A stretch of DNA of 28,318 bases from JAFDWI01 sp040255345 (GCA_040255345.1 JBDZUV010000032.1:1-28318), one strand, 5' to 3'. Counted from the first letter of the stretch, positions 6,963 through 14,433 are shown. Translations and numbers: made by a program. Notes: generated from the letters alone by a model not told the origin.

Positions 6963-8639
6963 TCAGCCTTCGGTCGCGCCACCTTCGGCGACGGCACGGG
7001 CCCAGCGGTAGTCGGCCTTGCCGGCGGGCGAGCGCTGCAACGCAGGCAGGAAGATGAACTCCTTGGGCAGCTTGTAGCGCGCGATGTGCTCGGCGGCCTC
7101 GTCGGCCAGCTCCTCGGCGGTGGCCGACATGCCCGGGTGGATCTGTACGAGCGCGACGACCTCGGAGCCCCAGCGCTCACTCGGCCGACCGACGACCACG
7201 ACGTCGTACACCGCGGGGTGGTGGGCGATCGACTGCTCGACCTCTTCGGCGAAGATCTTCTCTCCCCCCGAGTTGATCGTGACCGAGTCCCGTCCCAGCA
7301 ACTCGATGATCCCGTCGGCGCCGATACGTGCCCGGTCACCGGGGATCGCGAACCGGACGCCGTCGATCACCGGGAACGTGCGGGCGGTCTTGTCCGGGTC
7401 GCCGAGGTAGCCGAGGGGCACCCGGCCCCGCTGGGCCAACCAGCCGGTCGCGTCCTCGCCGGGCTCCAGCACCCTGGTGAGTTCGGCATCGACGACAACC
7501 GTGTCGGGGCCGGGCTGGAACGTGCCCGAACTCGCCGCGTCGGCCGCGGTCGAGAAGTGCGTCATCTGGGCACCGGTCTCGGACGCCCCCACCGCGTCGT
7601 ACACGATGAGACCGTCGACGGCGGCGATCGCCCGATCCTTCAGCGTCGAGTTGAGCACCGCGCCGCCGTTGACGAACACCATCAGCGACGACAGGTCGTG
7701 GGCGCCGCGCTCCATCTCCTCGATGAGCGGGCGACCGATCGCGTCCCCGACGCTGAGCAGCGTGACCACGCCCTCGCGGGCGGCGGTGGCGAGCACATCG
7801 GCGGCGTCGAGGCGGCGGACCTCGTTCTGGATGACCAGCGTGCCCCCGCCGGTGAACGTGTTGAACATCCCCCACTGGGAGGCGCCGTGCATGAACGGCG
7901 GCACACACATCATCTTCACTCCGCCCGGTGCACGCGACGCCGACCGGGCCAACGCGTCGTGATCGGCGAGTTCCTCGGTGCCACCGATCGGGCGGCCACC
8001 CATCGCCGCGACGTAGATGTCGGCCTGACGCCACAGGACACCCTTGGGCATGCCGGTGGTGCCGCCGGTGTAGAGGATGTACAGGTCGTCGGGTGAGACC
8101 GCCACGTCGGGCCGACCCGGGTCGCCGTCACCGACGATGTCCTCATAGGCGTGGGCACCGGGCAACAGCCCCGTGGCGCCCCCGTCGTCGTCGACCTGAA
8201 CGAGCAGTTTCAGCTCGGGCAGGTCGTCGAGCACCTCGGCCAGAACCGGGGCGAAACTCGCGCCGTAGACGATTGCGGAAGCCGACGAATTGTCGAGCAG
8301 GTAGCGGAGTTCCTCGGCGACGTAGCGGTAGTTGACGTTGAACGGGGCGACGCGTGCCCCATACGAACCGATCATCGCCTCGACGTACTCGTTGCCGTTG
8401 GTGCAGTACAGCGCCAGGTGATCCTGCCCCGATTCGTGTCCGGCGAGCGCGGCCCGTTCGCTGTGGCAGCCCAGGCCGTGGTCGACGAGGAAACGGCCGA
8501 AACGGTTCGAGCGTGCTGCCACGTCGGCATACGACAGCCGCCGGTCACGCCAGACGATGCAGTCGGTGTCGGGAATGGTCGAGGCGACCGTGTCGAAGAC
8601 GTCGGCCAGGTTGAAGTCTGTCGGATCGAATTCGGTCAT
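6963..8639 (-). CDS. Acyl-CoA synthetase (FadD19-like)
   Basis: An adenylate-forming enzyme of 558 residues that should activate a fatty or branched side-chain acid with ATP and CoA. The phosphate-binding motif YTGGTTGMPKG is at 190-200, followed by VLWRQ as in FadD19/FadD17-type enzymes. YDAVGASETG is the central ATP motif, INSGGEKIFAEEVE lies in the C-terminal hinge region, and the catalytic Lys541 is in SPAGKADYRWAR. The ATG at 8639 overlaps the stop of the upstream synthetase as ATGA and gives the family N-terminus; the much longer open frame upstream is antisense-like. Similarity to FadD19 suggests sterol side-chain or long-chain substrates, but no other sterol genes are seen here. Confidence 0.9.
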   Translation of the reverse strand: MTEFDPTDFNLADVFDTVASTIPDTDCIVWRDRRLSYADVAARSNRFGRFLVDHGLGCHSERAALAGHESGQDHLALYCTNGNEYVEAMIGSYGARVAPFNVNYRYVAEELRYLLDNSSASAIVYGASFAPVLAEVLDDLPELKLLVQVDDDGGATGLLPGAHAYEDIVGDGDPGRPDVAVSPDDLYILYTGGTTGMPKGVLWRQADIYVAAMGGRPIGGTEELADHDALARSASRAPGGVKMMCVPPFMHGASQWGMFNTFTGGGTLVIQNEVRRLDAADVLATAAREGVVTLLSVGDAIGRPLIEEMERGAHDLSSLMVFVNGGAVLNSTLKDRAIAAVDGLIVYDAVGASETGAQMTHFSTAADAASSGTFQPGPDTVVVDAELTRVLEPGEDATGWLAQRGRVPLGYLGDPDKTARTFPVIDGVRFAIPGDRARIGADGIIELLGRDSVTINSGGEKIFAEEVEQSIAHHPAVYDVVVVGRPSERWGSEVVALVQIHPGMSATAEELADEAAEHIARYKLPKEFIFLPALQRSPAGKADYRWARAVAEGGATEG

Positions 8640-10192
8640 GGTCGTCGGTCTGATCCTTTTCGTGGTGTGGTCGATGCGATCGTATCGGCCGCCCAGCCAC
8701 GGTCGAGTTTGCCGGTGGGCAGGTGGCGTATCGCACCCACGATCTCGATGCGTCGCGGGATCTTGAAGCGGGCCAGCGTCGCGGCGCAGTGCTCGGCGAG
8801 CGCGTCGACCCTGACGTCTGCTCCGGGCCTGACCGTGACGAGAGCCGCGACGCGCTCGCCCCAGCGGTCGTCGGGCATCCCCACCACCACGGCTTCGGTG
8901 ACCTGGTCGTGGTGCATCAGTCGCGCTTCGACCTCTTCGGCGAACACCTTCTCGCCGCCGGTGTTGATCACGTTCCGGCCCCGGCCGAGGACGATGATCG
9001 TGCCGTCGGCGTCGATGGTCGCCAGGTCGCCGGGAACGGCATGCCGCACGCCGTCGATCAGGGGGAACGTCTCGTCGGAGCGGACCGGATCGTTGAAGTA
9101 GCCGAGCGGCACGGGGCCGTGTCGAGCGAGCCTCCCGACCTCGTCGGATCCGGCCGCGACGGGTTCGAGGTCGTCGCCGAGCACGACGGTGGTGGCATCG
9201 GGTTCGAAACGGAGGAGGCCGGCTTCGAACTCGGGCCGATGGCCGGCGAAGCTCACCTGCGACCCCTGCCCTCCGGTCTCGGTGGCGCCGTAGCTGTTCA
9301 CCATGGCCACGTGCGGGAGGTGTTCGAGCAACCCGTAGCGGGTCGCGGCCGACCACCGCGCTCCACCCGAGGTGATCGCCACGAGCGCCGAGAGGTCCCA
9401 CCGGTCGGGTTCCGCGTCGAGGGCATCGAGCAGGGGACGGGCGAATGCATCGCCCACGATGACCAGACGGCTGACCTCGGCGTCGGCCACCCGGGTCCAC
9501 AGCGCGGTCGGGTCCAGGCCGTGCAGAGGGCCGAGCACGACCGTGCCGGCGCTGAGCAACGTCGACAGGGTGATCCACTGCGCGGTCCCGTGGGTCAGCG
9601 GGCTCGCCGGCAGCATCCGCGTGACTCCGGGTCGGCGCTGGTCCGCTCCGGGCATGGCCGCGGTGATCAGGTCCTCCTGGCGCCACAGCACCCCCTTGGG
9701 GGTGCCCGTCGATCCTCCCGTGTAGAGCAGGTAGTGGTCGTCACCGGAGCGGGCCACCTCGGGGCGTTCGGGCGAGGCGGCCGCGAGTGCGGCCTCGTAG
9801 TCGTCACCGATCGCGACGGTCATCCAGTCGTGGCCGGTCGAAGCTTCCGAGATGAGCATGGTCGCGGTCGGTTCGTGAACGACCAGGGGCACGTCGGCAT
9901 CGACGAGCAGCGATTCGATCTCGGACGCCGTGTAGCGGCTGTTGACGTTGACGGGGATCATCCCGGCCTTGAACGCGCCGAGCAGCACCTCGAGATGTTC
10001 GATCCGGTTCCACAGCGCCAGGCCGATACGTTCGCCCCGGGCTATGCCGAGCGATGCGAGCCAGTGGGCGACCCGGTTGGCGCGGGCGTCGAGCTCGGCG
10101 AAGTCGACTTCGGTCGGGCCGGTGTCGACCGCCGGGCGCGTCCCGTGGGCGTCGACGATCGCCTCGAAGCGGTCGGCCACACTCCCGGTCAC
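8636..10192 (-). CDS. Acyl-CoA synthetase (second, divergent copy)
   Basis: A 518-residue AMP-forming acyl-CoA synthetase and paralogue of its downstream neighbour. YTGGSTGTPKG is at 157-167, followed by VLWRQED. NSYGATETGG is the central motif, INTGGEKVFAEEVE lies near the hinge, and the expected acyl-transfer lysine is Lys495 in HLPTGKLDRGWA. It starts with GTG 46 bases after the MaoC-like gene and ends in a 4-base overlap with the next synthetase, so the three form one operon. Sequence between the motifs differs considerably from the neighbour, suggesting a different acyl specificity rather than a fresh duplication. No strong ribosome site is seen before the GTG. Confidence 0.88.
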   Translation of the reverse strand: MTGSVADRFEAIVDAHGTRPAVDTGPTEVDFAELDARANRVAHWLASLGIARGERIGLALWNRIEHLEVLLGAFKAGMIPVNVNSRYTASEIESLLVDADVPLVVHEPTATMLISEASTGHDWMTVAIGDDYEAALAAASPERPEVARSGDDHYLLYTGGSTGTPKGVLWRQEDLITAAMPGADQRRPGVTRMLPASPLTHGTAQWITLSTLLSAGTVVLGPLHGLDPTALWTRVADAEVSRLVIVGDAFARPLLDALDAEPDRWDLSALVAITSGGARWSAATRYGLLEHLPHVAMVNSYGATETGGQGSQVSFAGHRPEFEAGLLRFEPDATTVVLGDDLEPVAAGSDEVGRLARHGPVPLGYFNDPVRSDETFPLIDGVRHAVPGDLATIDADGTIIVLGRGRNVINTGGEKVFAEEVEARLMHHDQVTEAVVVGMPDDRWGERVAALVTVRPGADVRVDALAEHCAATLARFKIPRRIEIVGAIRHLPTGKLDRGWAADTIASTTPRKGSDRRP

Positions 10193-10238
10193 GACGTCGA
10201 CCCGGATCGATGGCCTGGCAACGCGGATCCGATCCGAT

Positions 10239-10697
10239 TCAGACCAGATACCGGTAGATCGCCTCGGCGACGCAGGCGGGCTTCGGTGCGCCTTCGACTT
10301 CGAAGGTCAGCTTCATCACGAGCTGCACCCCACCGTCGACGTCGGTGACATCGGCCAGTTCGGCTCCGGCACGCAACTTCGACCCGACCGGGACCGGTGA
10401 GGGGAACCGGACCTTGCCGGTGCCGTAGTTCACGCCCATCGAGAATCCTCTGACCTGGACGATTTCGGGCACCAGCGCGGGTGCGAGCGACAGGGTCAGA
10501 TAGCCGTGCGCGATCGGTCCACCGAAGGGGCTCTCGGCCTTGGCCCGCTCGACGTCCACGTGGATCCACTGGTGGTCGCCGGTGGCGTCCGCGAACAGGT
10601 TCACGCGCTCCTGGGTGATCTCCATCCAATCGCTGTGACCCAGGTGGGTGCCGACCGCGGCCTTGAGCTCGTCGATGCCGTTGATGATCGTGGTCAT
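10239..10697 (-). CDS. NodN/MaoC-like (R)-enoyl-CoA hydratase
   Basis: A 152-residue single hot-dog-fold protein. The hydratase-2 motif is visible as FADATGDHQWIHVD, with the catalytic pair Asp41 and His46, followed by SPFGGPIAHGYLTLSL. It probably hydrates trans-2-enoyl-CoA in the (R) configuration. It leads the operon with two acyl-CoA synthetases, consistent with acyl-CoA catabolism. Two in-frame ATGs lie three codons apart (10706 and 10697). The second is preferred because a CACAAT -10-like hexamer ends 7 bases before it, but this is a weaker case than at other genes here. Confidence 0.87.
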   Translation of the reverse strand: MTTIINGIDELKAAVGTHLGHSDWMEITQERVNLFADATGDHQWIHVDVERAKAESPFGGPIAHGYLTLSLAPALVPEIVQVRGFSMGVNYGTGKVRFPSPVPVGSKLRAGAELADVTDVDGGVQLVMKLTFEVEGAPKPACVAEAIYRYLV

Positions 10698-10704
10698 GAT
10701 GAGC

Positions 10705-10710
10705 ATTGTG
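10705..10710 (-). promoter_or_regulatory. Possible -10 element of the MaoC/acyl-CoA synthetase operon
   Basis: CACAAT on the minus strand, 7 bases before the ATG at 10697. It matches TATAAT at four of six positions but lacks the leading T of the TANNNT elements elsewhere in the window. Confidence 0.35.
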
Positions 10711-10741
10711 CCCGGCAGGTGGGGGACGGCACGATTCGACA

Positions 10742-10753
10742 TGCCACGTGGCA
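10742..10753. promoter_or_regulatory. Perfect 12-bp palindrome upstream of the MaoC operon
   Basis: TGCCACGTGGCA is perfectly self-complementary and lies in the 73-bp gap between rlmN and the MaoC-like gene, upstream of the expected -35 position. It could be the operator of a local regulator of acyl-CoA metabolism (TetR-type dimers bind such sites). No regulator gene is nearby. Confidence 0.4.
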
Positions 10754-10770
10754 CAGGGCGATCGGCGCGT

Positions 10771-11805
10771 TCAGCGGCCGGCCTTTCGCCGGAGCGTGAC
10801 CGCGGCGAGTTGCCCGCACGCGGCGTCGATCTCGTTGCCACGGTTGGCCCGTACGGTCGCGTTCACGCCCCGTTGGTCGAGCGCGTCGCGGAAGGCCGCG
10901 ACGCGTGCGGGTGAACTGCCCCGGGTCGCGAAGCCGCCGGTCGGGTTCAGCGGAATCAGGTTGACGTGCGCGCGCAGCGGCCGTGCGTACTCGGCGAGTT
11001 CGACGACATCGCCGTCCCGGTCGTTCACGCCGTCGATGAGCGCCCACTCGAAGGACAACCGCCGGTTCTTCACCGCCAGGTAGTCGGCGCAGGCGTCCGC
11101 GAGCACGGCGAGAGGATACCGGTCGTTCAGCGGCACGAGGCTGGAACGCAGCGAATCGTTCGCGGCGTGCAGTGACACGGCGAGGCTCACCGGCAGGTGC
11201 TGCTGCGAGAGGCGACGGATCCCGGGGACGACGCCGACCGTCGACAGCGTCAGGTGACGTGCCGACAGCCCGAGCGCGCCGTGGATGCGTTCCACCGCAG
11301 GCCACACCCGGTCGAAGTTCGCCAGCGGTTCGCCCATGCCCATGAACACGACGTTCGACAGTCGCCGACCGACCGCACGGGCGGCCCGAGCGGCCCGGAC
11401 CGCCTGTTCGACGATCTCCCCGGTGGTGAGGTGGCGGGTGAAGCCGGCCTGGCCGGTCGCACAGAACGTGCAGCCCATCGCACACCCCGCCTGGGACGAC
11501 ACACACACCGTCGAGCGGCGCGGATAGTGCATCAGCACGGTTTCGATCGTGGCGCCGTCACCCAGGCCGTAGAGCCACTTGACCGTCTCACCGTCGTCGC
11601 TGGCCGACGAGGTGACCGGTGTGAGCGCGGCCGGGAACTCGTCGTCGAGGCGACGGCGCAGAGCGAGGGGAATGTTGGTGATCTCGTTCGGATCCAGCAG
11701 GTGCGTGTACAACCCGTCCCAGATCTGACCGATCCGGTAGCCCGGTTCGCCCGGCAACAGGGTCGACAAGGTCTCCGCATCTGGCTCATACCGGGTCAGC
11801 GCCAT
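10771..11805 (-). CDS. rlmN: 23S rRNA (A2503-C2)/tRNA (A37-C2) methyltransferase RlmN
   Basis: A radical-SAM methyltransferase of 344 residues that methylates C2 of A2503 in 23S rRNA and of A37 in some tRNAs. The iron-sulfur cluster motif CAMGCTFC supplies Cys108, Cys112 and Cys115, followed by ATGQAGF. The methyl-carrying cysteine expected near the C-terminus is Cys330 in NRGNEIDAACGQL. VVFMGMGEPLANFD and LSTVGVVPGI are further family motifs. The ATG at 11805 is chosen because the domain begins directly after it; the longer upstream frame is antisense to the divergent transporter gene. Only 18 bases separate the two divergent start codons. Confidence 0.94.
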   Translation of the reverse strand: MALTRYEPDAETLSTLLPGEPGYRIGQIWDGLYTHLLDPNEITNIPLALRRRLDDEFPAALTPVTSSASDDGETVKWLYGLGDGATIETVLMHYPRRSTVCVSSQAGCAMGCTFCATGQAGFTRHLTTGEIVEQAVRAARAARAVGRRLSNVVFMGMGEPLANFDRVWPAVERIHGALGLSARHLTLSTVGVVPGIRRLSQQHLPVSLAVSLHAANDSLRSSLVPLNDRYPLAVLADACADYLAVKNRRLSFEWALIDGVNDRDGDVVELAEYARPLRAHVNLIPLNPTGGFATRGSSPARVAAFRDALDQRGVNATVRANRGNEIDAACGQLAAVTLRRKAGR

Positions 11806-11810
11806 TTGAC

Positions 11811-11816
11811 TAGTTT
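11811..11816 (+). promoter_or_regulatory. -10 element of the VIT1-like gene
   Basis: TAGTTT, 7 bases before the ATG at 11824, within the 18-bp gap to the divergent rlmN start. Any -35 contacts would lie inside the rlmN coding region. Confidence 0.5.
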
Positions 11817-11823
11817 GCCTGGC

Positions 11824-12525
11824 ATGGTCGACGAGATCCCATCGCTTGGCCATCAGCACCGTGACGTCACGGGCGGCTGGATGCGCGCTGCGGTCTTCGG
11901 GGTCTCCGACGGGCTGGTCTCGAACGTCTCGCTGATCCTCGGATTCGCCGGTGCGAGTGCCGCGGGCGACACGGTGCGCCTCGCGGGGATCGCGGGGCTG
12001 GTCGCAGGCGCGGTGTCGATGGCGGCCGGGGAATACGTGTCGGTGCGCGCACACACCGAGCTGTTGCAGCGCGAACTCGACGTCGAACGCCATTCGCTGC
12101 ATCACAACCCCGAGCTCGAAGTGCAGGAGCTCATGGAGATCTACGAGAAGCGTGGCTTCGACGCCGACGTCGCCGAGGCGATGGCGCGCAATGCCATGGC
12201 GACCCCGGAGCTCGCGCTGGAGACCCACGCCCGCGAGGAGATCGGGGTGGACCCCGAGTCACTCGGGTCCCCCGGACTGGCAGCGATCGCGTCATTTCTC
12301 GCCTTCACGGTGGGCGCGGTGCTTCCCTTGCTGCCGTGGTTCTGGAGTGAAGGCTCCGCCGCGATCATCGCATCGGTCGGACTCGGCGCGTTGGGCGCGT
12401 TCGGGGTCGGCCTCGCGCTGGCGAGCTTCACGGGCCGCTCCAAGCTCTACTCGGCGTCACGCCAGTTGTTGATCGCCGCGTTCGCGGCGGCGGCGACCAC
12501 CGCGATCGGTTACTGGGTCGGCTGA
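11824..12525 (+). CDS. VIT1/CCC1-family iron/manganese transporter
   Basis: A 233-residue membrane protein of the VIT1/CCC1 family, whose members move Fe2+ or Mn2+ out of the cytosol. Residues 22-44 contain the signature GVSDGLVSNVSLILGFAGA and 54-75 AGIAGLVAGAVSMAAGEYVS. An acidic helical region (about 76-145, with ELEVQELMEIYEKRGFD and EEIGVDPESLG) matches the cytoplasmic metal-binding domain. Three more hydrophobic segments follow at roughly 152-175, 178-200 and 210-231. In bacteria the likely role is metal detoxification by export across the plasma membrane. The gene ends 4 bases from the convergent acetyltransferase gene. Confidence 0.9.
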   Translation: MVDEIPSLGHQHRDVTGGWMRAAVFGVSDGLVSNVSLILGFAGASAAGDTVRLAGIAGLVAGAVSMAAGEYVSVRAHTELLQRELDVERHSLHHNPELEVQELMEIYEKRGFDADVAEAMARNAMATPELALETHAREEIGVDPESLGSPGLAAIASFLAFTVGAVLPLLPWFWSEGSAAIIASVGLGALGAFGVGLALASFTGRSKLYSASRQLLIAAFAAAATTAIGYWVG

Positions 12526-12529
12526 GCGG

Positions 12530-13117
12530 TCACCAGCCGGGTGCCTCGTACACCCGGTCGACGTGATGGGGAGCGAAGCCGAGCTTTTCGTACAGCCGAC
12601 GTGCGGGAGTGTTGGTCGCGTCCACGTACAGCATGCCGACGGTCTCTCCAACGGCGCTCAACCACGCCAGACCGGCGACCACCAGGGCCCGTCCGAGACC
12701 GAGCCCCTGGAAGTCCGGGTCGACGCCGATCACGTAGATCTCGCCCATCGCCGGATCGTCCGCGGTGGCGGGATGGCGTTTGGTCCAGCAGAACGCGGCC
12801 AGGCGTCCGTCGCGTTCGTGCAACCGGAAACCCTCGGGGTCGAACCAGTCGGCGGTCAGGTCGGCGTGCAGGCGCTCCGTGGTCATACCCGACTGGTCGG
12901 GGTGCGACGAGAACGCCCGGTTGTTCACCTCGATCCACGCCGTCTCGTCGGCCGACCCGGGCACGAACGCCCGAGTCGGCACGGTGTCGGTTCTCTGGAG
13001 CGGCAGCGGACGCCGCAGTTGCCACACGTCGCGGGTCGAGCTGAGCCCGTCCGCGGCCGCCTGGGCGTCGTCGGCGGGGGTGGGTGCCGACACGACGCGA
13101 CGGGCGGATCCGGTCAT
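12530..13117 (-). CDS. mshD-like: MshD-like GNAT acetyltransferase, single domain
   Basis: A 195-residue GNAT protein matching the C-terminal half of mycothiol synthase, which acetylates Cys-GlcN-Ins to finish mycothiol. Matching blocks are RAFVPGSADETAWIEVNNRAF (49-69), WFDPEGFRLHERDGRLAAFCWTK (91-113), the acetyl-CoA motif VDPDFQGLGLGRAL (132-145) and LYVDATNTPARRLYEKLGF (163-181). Known MshD proteins have about 300 residues and two GNAT domains. Here only a short linker-like N-terminus precedes the active domain, and the next gene starts 81 bases away on the other strand, leaving no room for the missing half. TAGGGT lies 6 bases before the ATG. In MshD the C-terminal domain is the catalytic one, so activity is plausible; another acyl acceptor cannot be excluded. 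Confidence 0.78.
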   Translation of the reverse strand: MTGSARRVVSAPTPADDAQAAADGLSSTRDVWQLRRPLPLQRTDTVPTRAFVPGSADETAWIEVNNRAFSSHPDQSGMTTERLHADLTADWFDPEGFRLHERDGRLAAFCWTKRHPATADDPAMGEIYVIGVDPDFQGLGLGRALVVAGLAWLSAVGETVGMLYVDATNTPARRLYEKLGFAPHHVDRVYEAPGW

Positions 13118-13123
13118 GCGCGC

Positions 13124-13129
13124 ACCCTA
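13124..13129 (-). promoter_or_regulatory. -10 element of the MshD-like gene
   Basis: TAGGGT on the minus strand, 6 bases before the ATG at 13117. The same hexamer serves the divergent nth gene 55 bases away. Confidence 0.5.
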
Positions 13130-13183
13130 GCGGTCGGCCGGTGTGACTCCGGAGTGCCCCCGATGGTGGCAGCGGTCGCTCGG

Positions 13184-13189
13184 TAGGGT
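13184..13189 (+). promoter_or_regulatory. -10 element of nth
   Basis: TAGGGT, 8 bases before the ATG at 13198. The intervening CTGAGGCG contains a weak GAGG, so a short-leader start is possible, but the spacing equals that of the other leaderless candidates. Confidence 0.5.
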
Positions 13190-13197
13190 CTGAGGCG

Positions 13198-13839
13198 ATG
13201 GCCAGACCACGGAGCCCCAAGGGGCGAGCCCGCCTCGCCAACGAGCGACTGAGCGAGCTCTACCCCGATGCCGAATGCGCGCTCGATCACCGCAACGCGT
13301 TCGAGTTGCTGACCGCGACGATCCTGTCGGCGCAGTGCACGGACGCGCGGGTGAATCTGGTCACCCCTGCGTTGTTCGCGAAGTATCCGACACCGGAGGA
13401 TCTGGCCGTCGCCGACCCCGACGACGTGGCAGAGCTGATCCGCTCGACCGGCTTCTACAAGAACAAGACCCGCAGCATCCTGGGCATGGCGAATGCACTG
13501 GTCGACCGGTTCGGCGGTGAGGTACCCGGCCGGATGGCCGACCTGGTGACGCTCCCAGGCGTGGGCCGCAAGACGGCGAACGTGGTCCGCAGCGTCGCCC
13601 TCGACCTGCCGGGGCTGCCGGTCGACACGCACGTCGGCAGACTCGCGAGGCGTCTCGGGCTGACCGGCCAGACCGACCCGGTCAAGGTCGAGACCGAGCT
13701 GAATCCGATGGTACCCGCGGCCGAACGGGGCGCGTTCAGCATGCGGTTGATCCTCCACGGCCGCAGTGTCTGCCTTGCCCGGAGGCCCCGCTGCGCCGAG
13801 TGTGTCCTGGCCGATTTCTGTCCGTCGTCACAGATTTGA
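13198..13839 (+). CDS. nth: Endonuclease III (base-excision DNA glycosylase/AP lyase)
   Basis: A 213-residue helix-hairpin-helix glycosylase that removes oxidised pyrimidines and cuts at abasic sites. The hairpin LPGVGRKTANVV carries catalytic Lys125, and VDTHVGRLARRLG carries catalytic Asp143. The C-terminal 4Fe-4S loop has the exact C-x6-C-x2-C-x5-C spacing (Cys192, 199, 202, 208). Length and termini are normal. In many actinobacteria nth sits near crp-type regulators; here it stands alone, divergent from the MshD-like gene and followed by a hairpin-rich segment. Confidence 0.95.
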   Translation: MARPRSPKGRARLANERLSELYPDAECALDHRNAFELLTATILSAQCTDARVNLVTPALFAKYPTPEDLAVADPDDVAELIRSTGFYKNKTRSILGMANALVDRFGGEVPGRMADLVTLPGVGRKTANVVRSVALDLPGLPVDTHVGRLARRLGLTGQTDPVKVETELNPMVPAAERGAFSMRLILHGRSVCLARRPRCAECVLADFCPSSQI

Positions 13840-13888
13840 ACGCTCCCGGGCACCTGCGAGCCGTCGGAGAGAATTTTCCGGTCACGGG

Positions 13889-13919
13889 TTGTCGGATGTC
13901 GGATGGGTGTCGCTAACAT
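13889..13919 (+). promoter_or_regulatory. Candidate promoter of the 13926-14021 RNA
   Basis: A TAACAT hexamer at 13914-13919 is preceded 19 bases upstream by TTGTCG (13889-13894), a fair though widely spaced -35/-10 pair. It lies downstream of the nth stop, and no plausible coding start follows in the usual position, so it may drive the hairpin-rich RNA. Promoter identity is inferred from pattern alone. Confidence 0.35.
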
Positions 13920-13925
13920 GGCGTC

Positions 13926-14021
13926 CAACCAGGTTCCCGCCACCTGGTTCCCGGCGACACAGGATCCGCCGCCTGGTGTCGCCCGGACGGCGCCCCTCTC
14001 GAGGGGCGCCGTTCTCGTTTT
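13926..14021 (+). ncRNA. Candidate small RNA of three hairpins
   Basis: About 95 bases fold on paper into three consecutive hairpins. The first is AACCAGGT (13927-13934) with ACCTGGTT (13942-13949), a perfect 8-bp stem. The second is GGCGACACAGG (13953-13963) with the complementary 13972-13983 segment, 11 bp with one bulged G. The third is the terminator at 13987-14012. The loops are TCCCGCC and ATCCGCCG. ACCAGG of hairpin 1 can alternatively pair with CCTGGT at 13972-13977, so a switch between two folds is possible. The locus lies between nth and a convergent small gene. It matches no RNA family I recognise; it could instead be a structured 3' end of the nth message. Confidence 0.4.
13987..14021 (+). 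terminator. Intrinsic terminator
   Basis: ACGGCGCCCCT (13987-13997), loop CTCG, and AGGGGCGCCGT (14002-14012) form a perfect 11-bp GC-rich stem followed by TCTCGTTTT. It ends plus-strand transcription from nth and/or the candidate small RNA. It is the only clear intrinsic terminator found in the window. On the minus strand no T-run follows the stem. Confidence 0.78.
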
Positions 14022-14036
14022 CGGACCGTTTTCCGG

Positions 14037-14228
14037 TCAGGCGAGTTGGCGGCGGGCCGCGTCGAGACGGCGTGACGCCGCGCGGAGGGCACGCTCGGTC
14101 TCGAACAGATCGGCGGCCGCCCGGTCCGTCGGTTCCCGGTCCAGGTCGCGGGCCATCGCCGCGATCCGGCGGCGCAATTCGTCGAGATTGGTGGCGATGG
14201 CGGAGAGTTCGGGGTCGGGTGTGGACAT
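14037..14228 (-). CDS. Small predicted helical protein, 63 aa
   Basis: Not recognised. The 63 residues are almost entirely charged and helical: LSAIATNLDELRRRIAAMA, then a DREPTDRAAADLFE linker, then ERALRAASRRLDAARRQLA. This looks like a short helical hairpin or coiled coil without membrane segments or a signal peptide. The ATG at 14228 has a GAGG ribosome site 8 bases upstream. The open frame continues far upstream but is antisense to hisD there, so the start is set by the ribosome site and by where the sequence becomes protein-like. The stop lies just beyond the convergent terminator. It may be a small structural or regulatory protein; function is unknown. Confidence 0.6.
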   Translation of the reverse strand: MSTPDPELSAIATNLDELRRRIAAMARDLDREPTDRAAADLFETERALRAASRRLDAARRQLA

Positions 14229-14402
14229 GATGGTCGCCTCGGTGAGCCTTGGTTCGTCGGAGCCTGCTTCGGTGCACGGAGTATCGACCGGTCGCGTGGT
14301 TCTGCCCGCACGACCGGTCCGGTCGACGTCGGTCCGCGCCTGGTCGTGGGCGGAGAAGTCTAGAGACGTGGTGCGGTGAGAGGGTACGACGGCGAAATGG
14401 GT

Positions 14403-14414
14403 TCGGGGCCCCGA
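14403..14414. promoter_or_regulatory. Palindrome at the expected -35 of hisD
   Basis: TCGGGGCCCCGA is a perfect 12-bp palindrome ending 13 bases before the hisD -10. If transcription starts at the GTG, its centre is about 33 bases upstream, where a bound dimer would block RNA polymerase. It is a candidate operator of the his cluster; GC-rich palindromes also arise by chance in such DNA. Confidence 0.35.
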
Positions 14415-14427
14415 TGGGCCTCGGCGG

Positions 14428-14433
14428 TAGCGT
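14428..14433 (+). promoter_or_regulatory. -10 element of the hisDCBHA operon
   Basis: TAGCGT, 8 bases before the GTG at 14442. It decides the hisD start among several upstream in-frame candidates and suggests a leaderless message. The same hexamer and spacing occur at hisF. Confidence 0.6.

Noticed and set aside
13926..14021. 6C RNA family
   Set aside because: That family needs loops with runs of six or more C; the loops here are TCCCGCC and ATCCGCCG.
13918..14040. A small coding gene starting at the ATG at 13918
   Set aside because: The ATG overlaps the -10 hexamer, has no ribosome site, and the frame runs through the terminator hairpin into the opposite gene.
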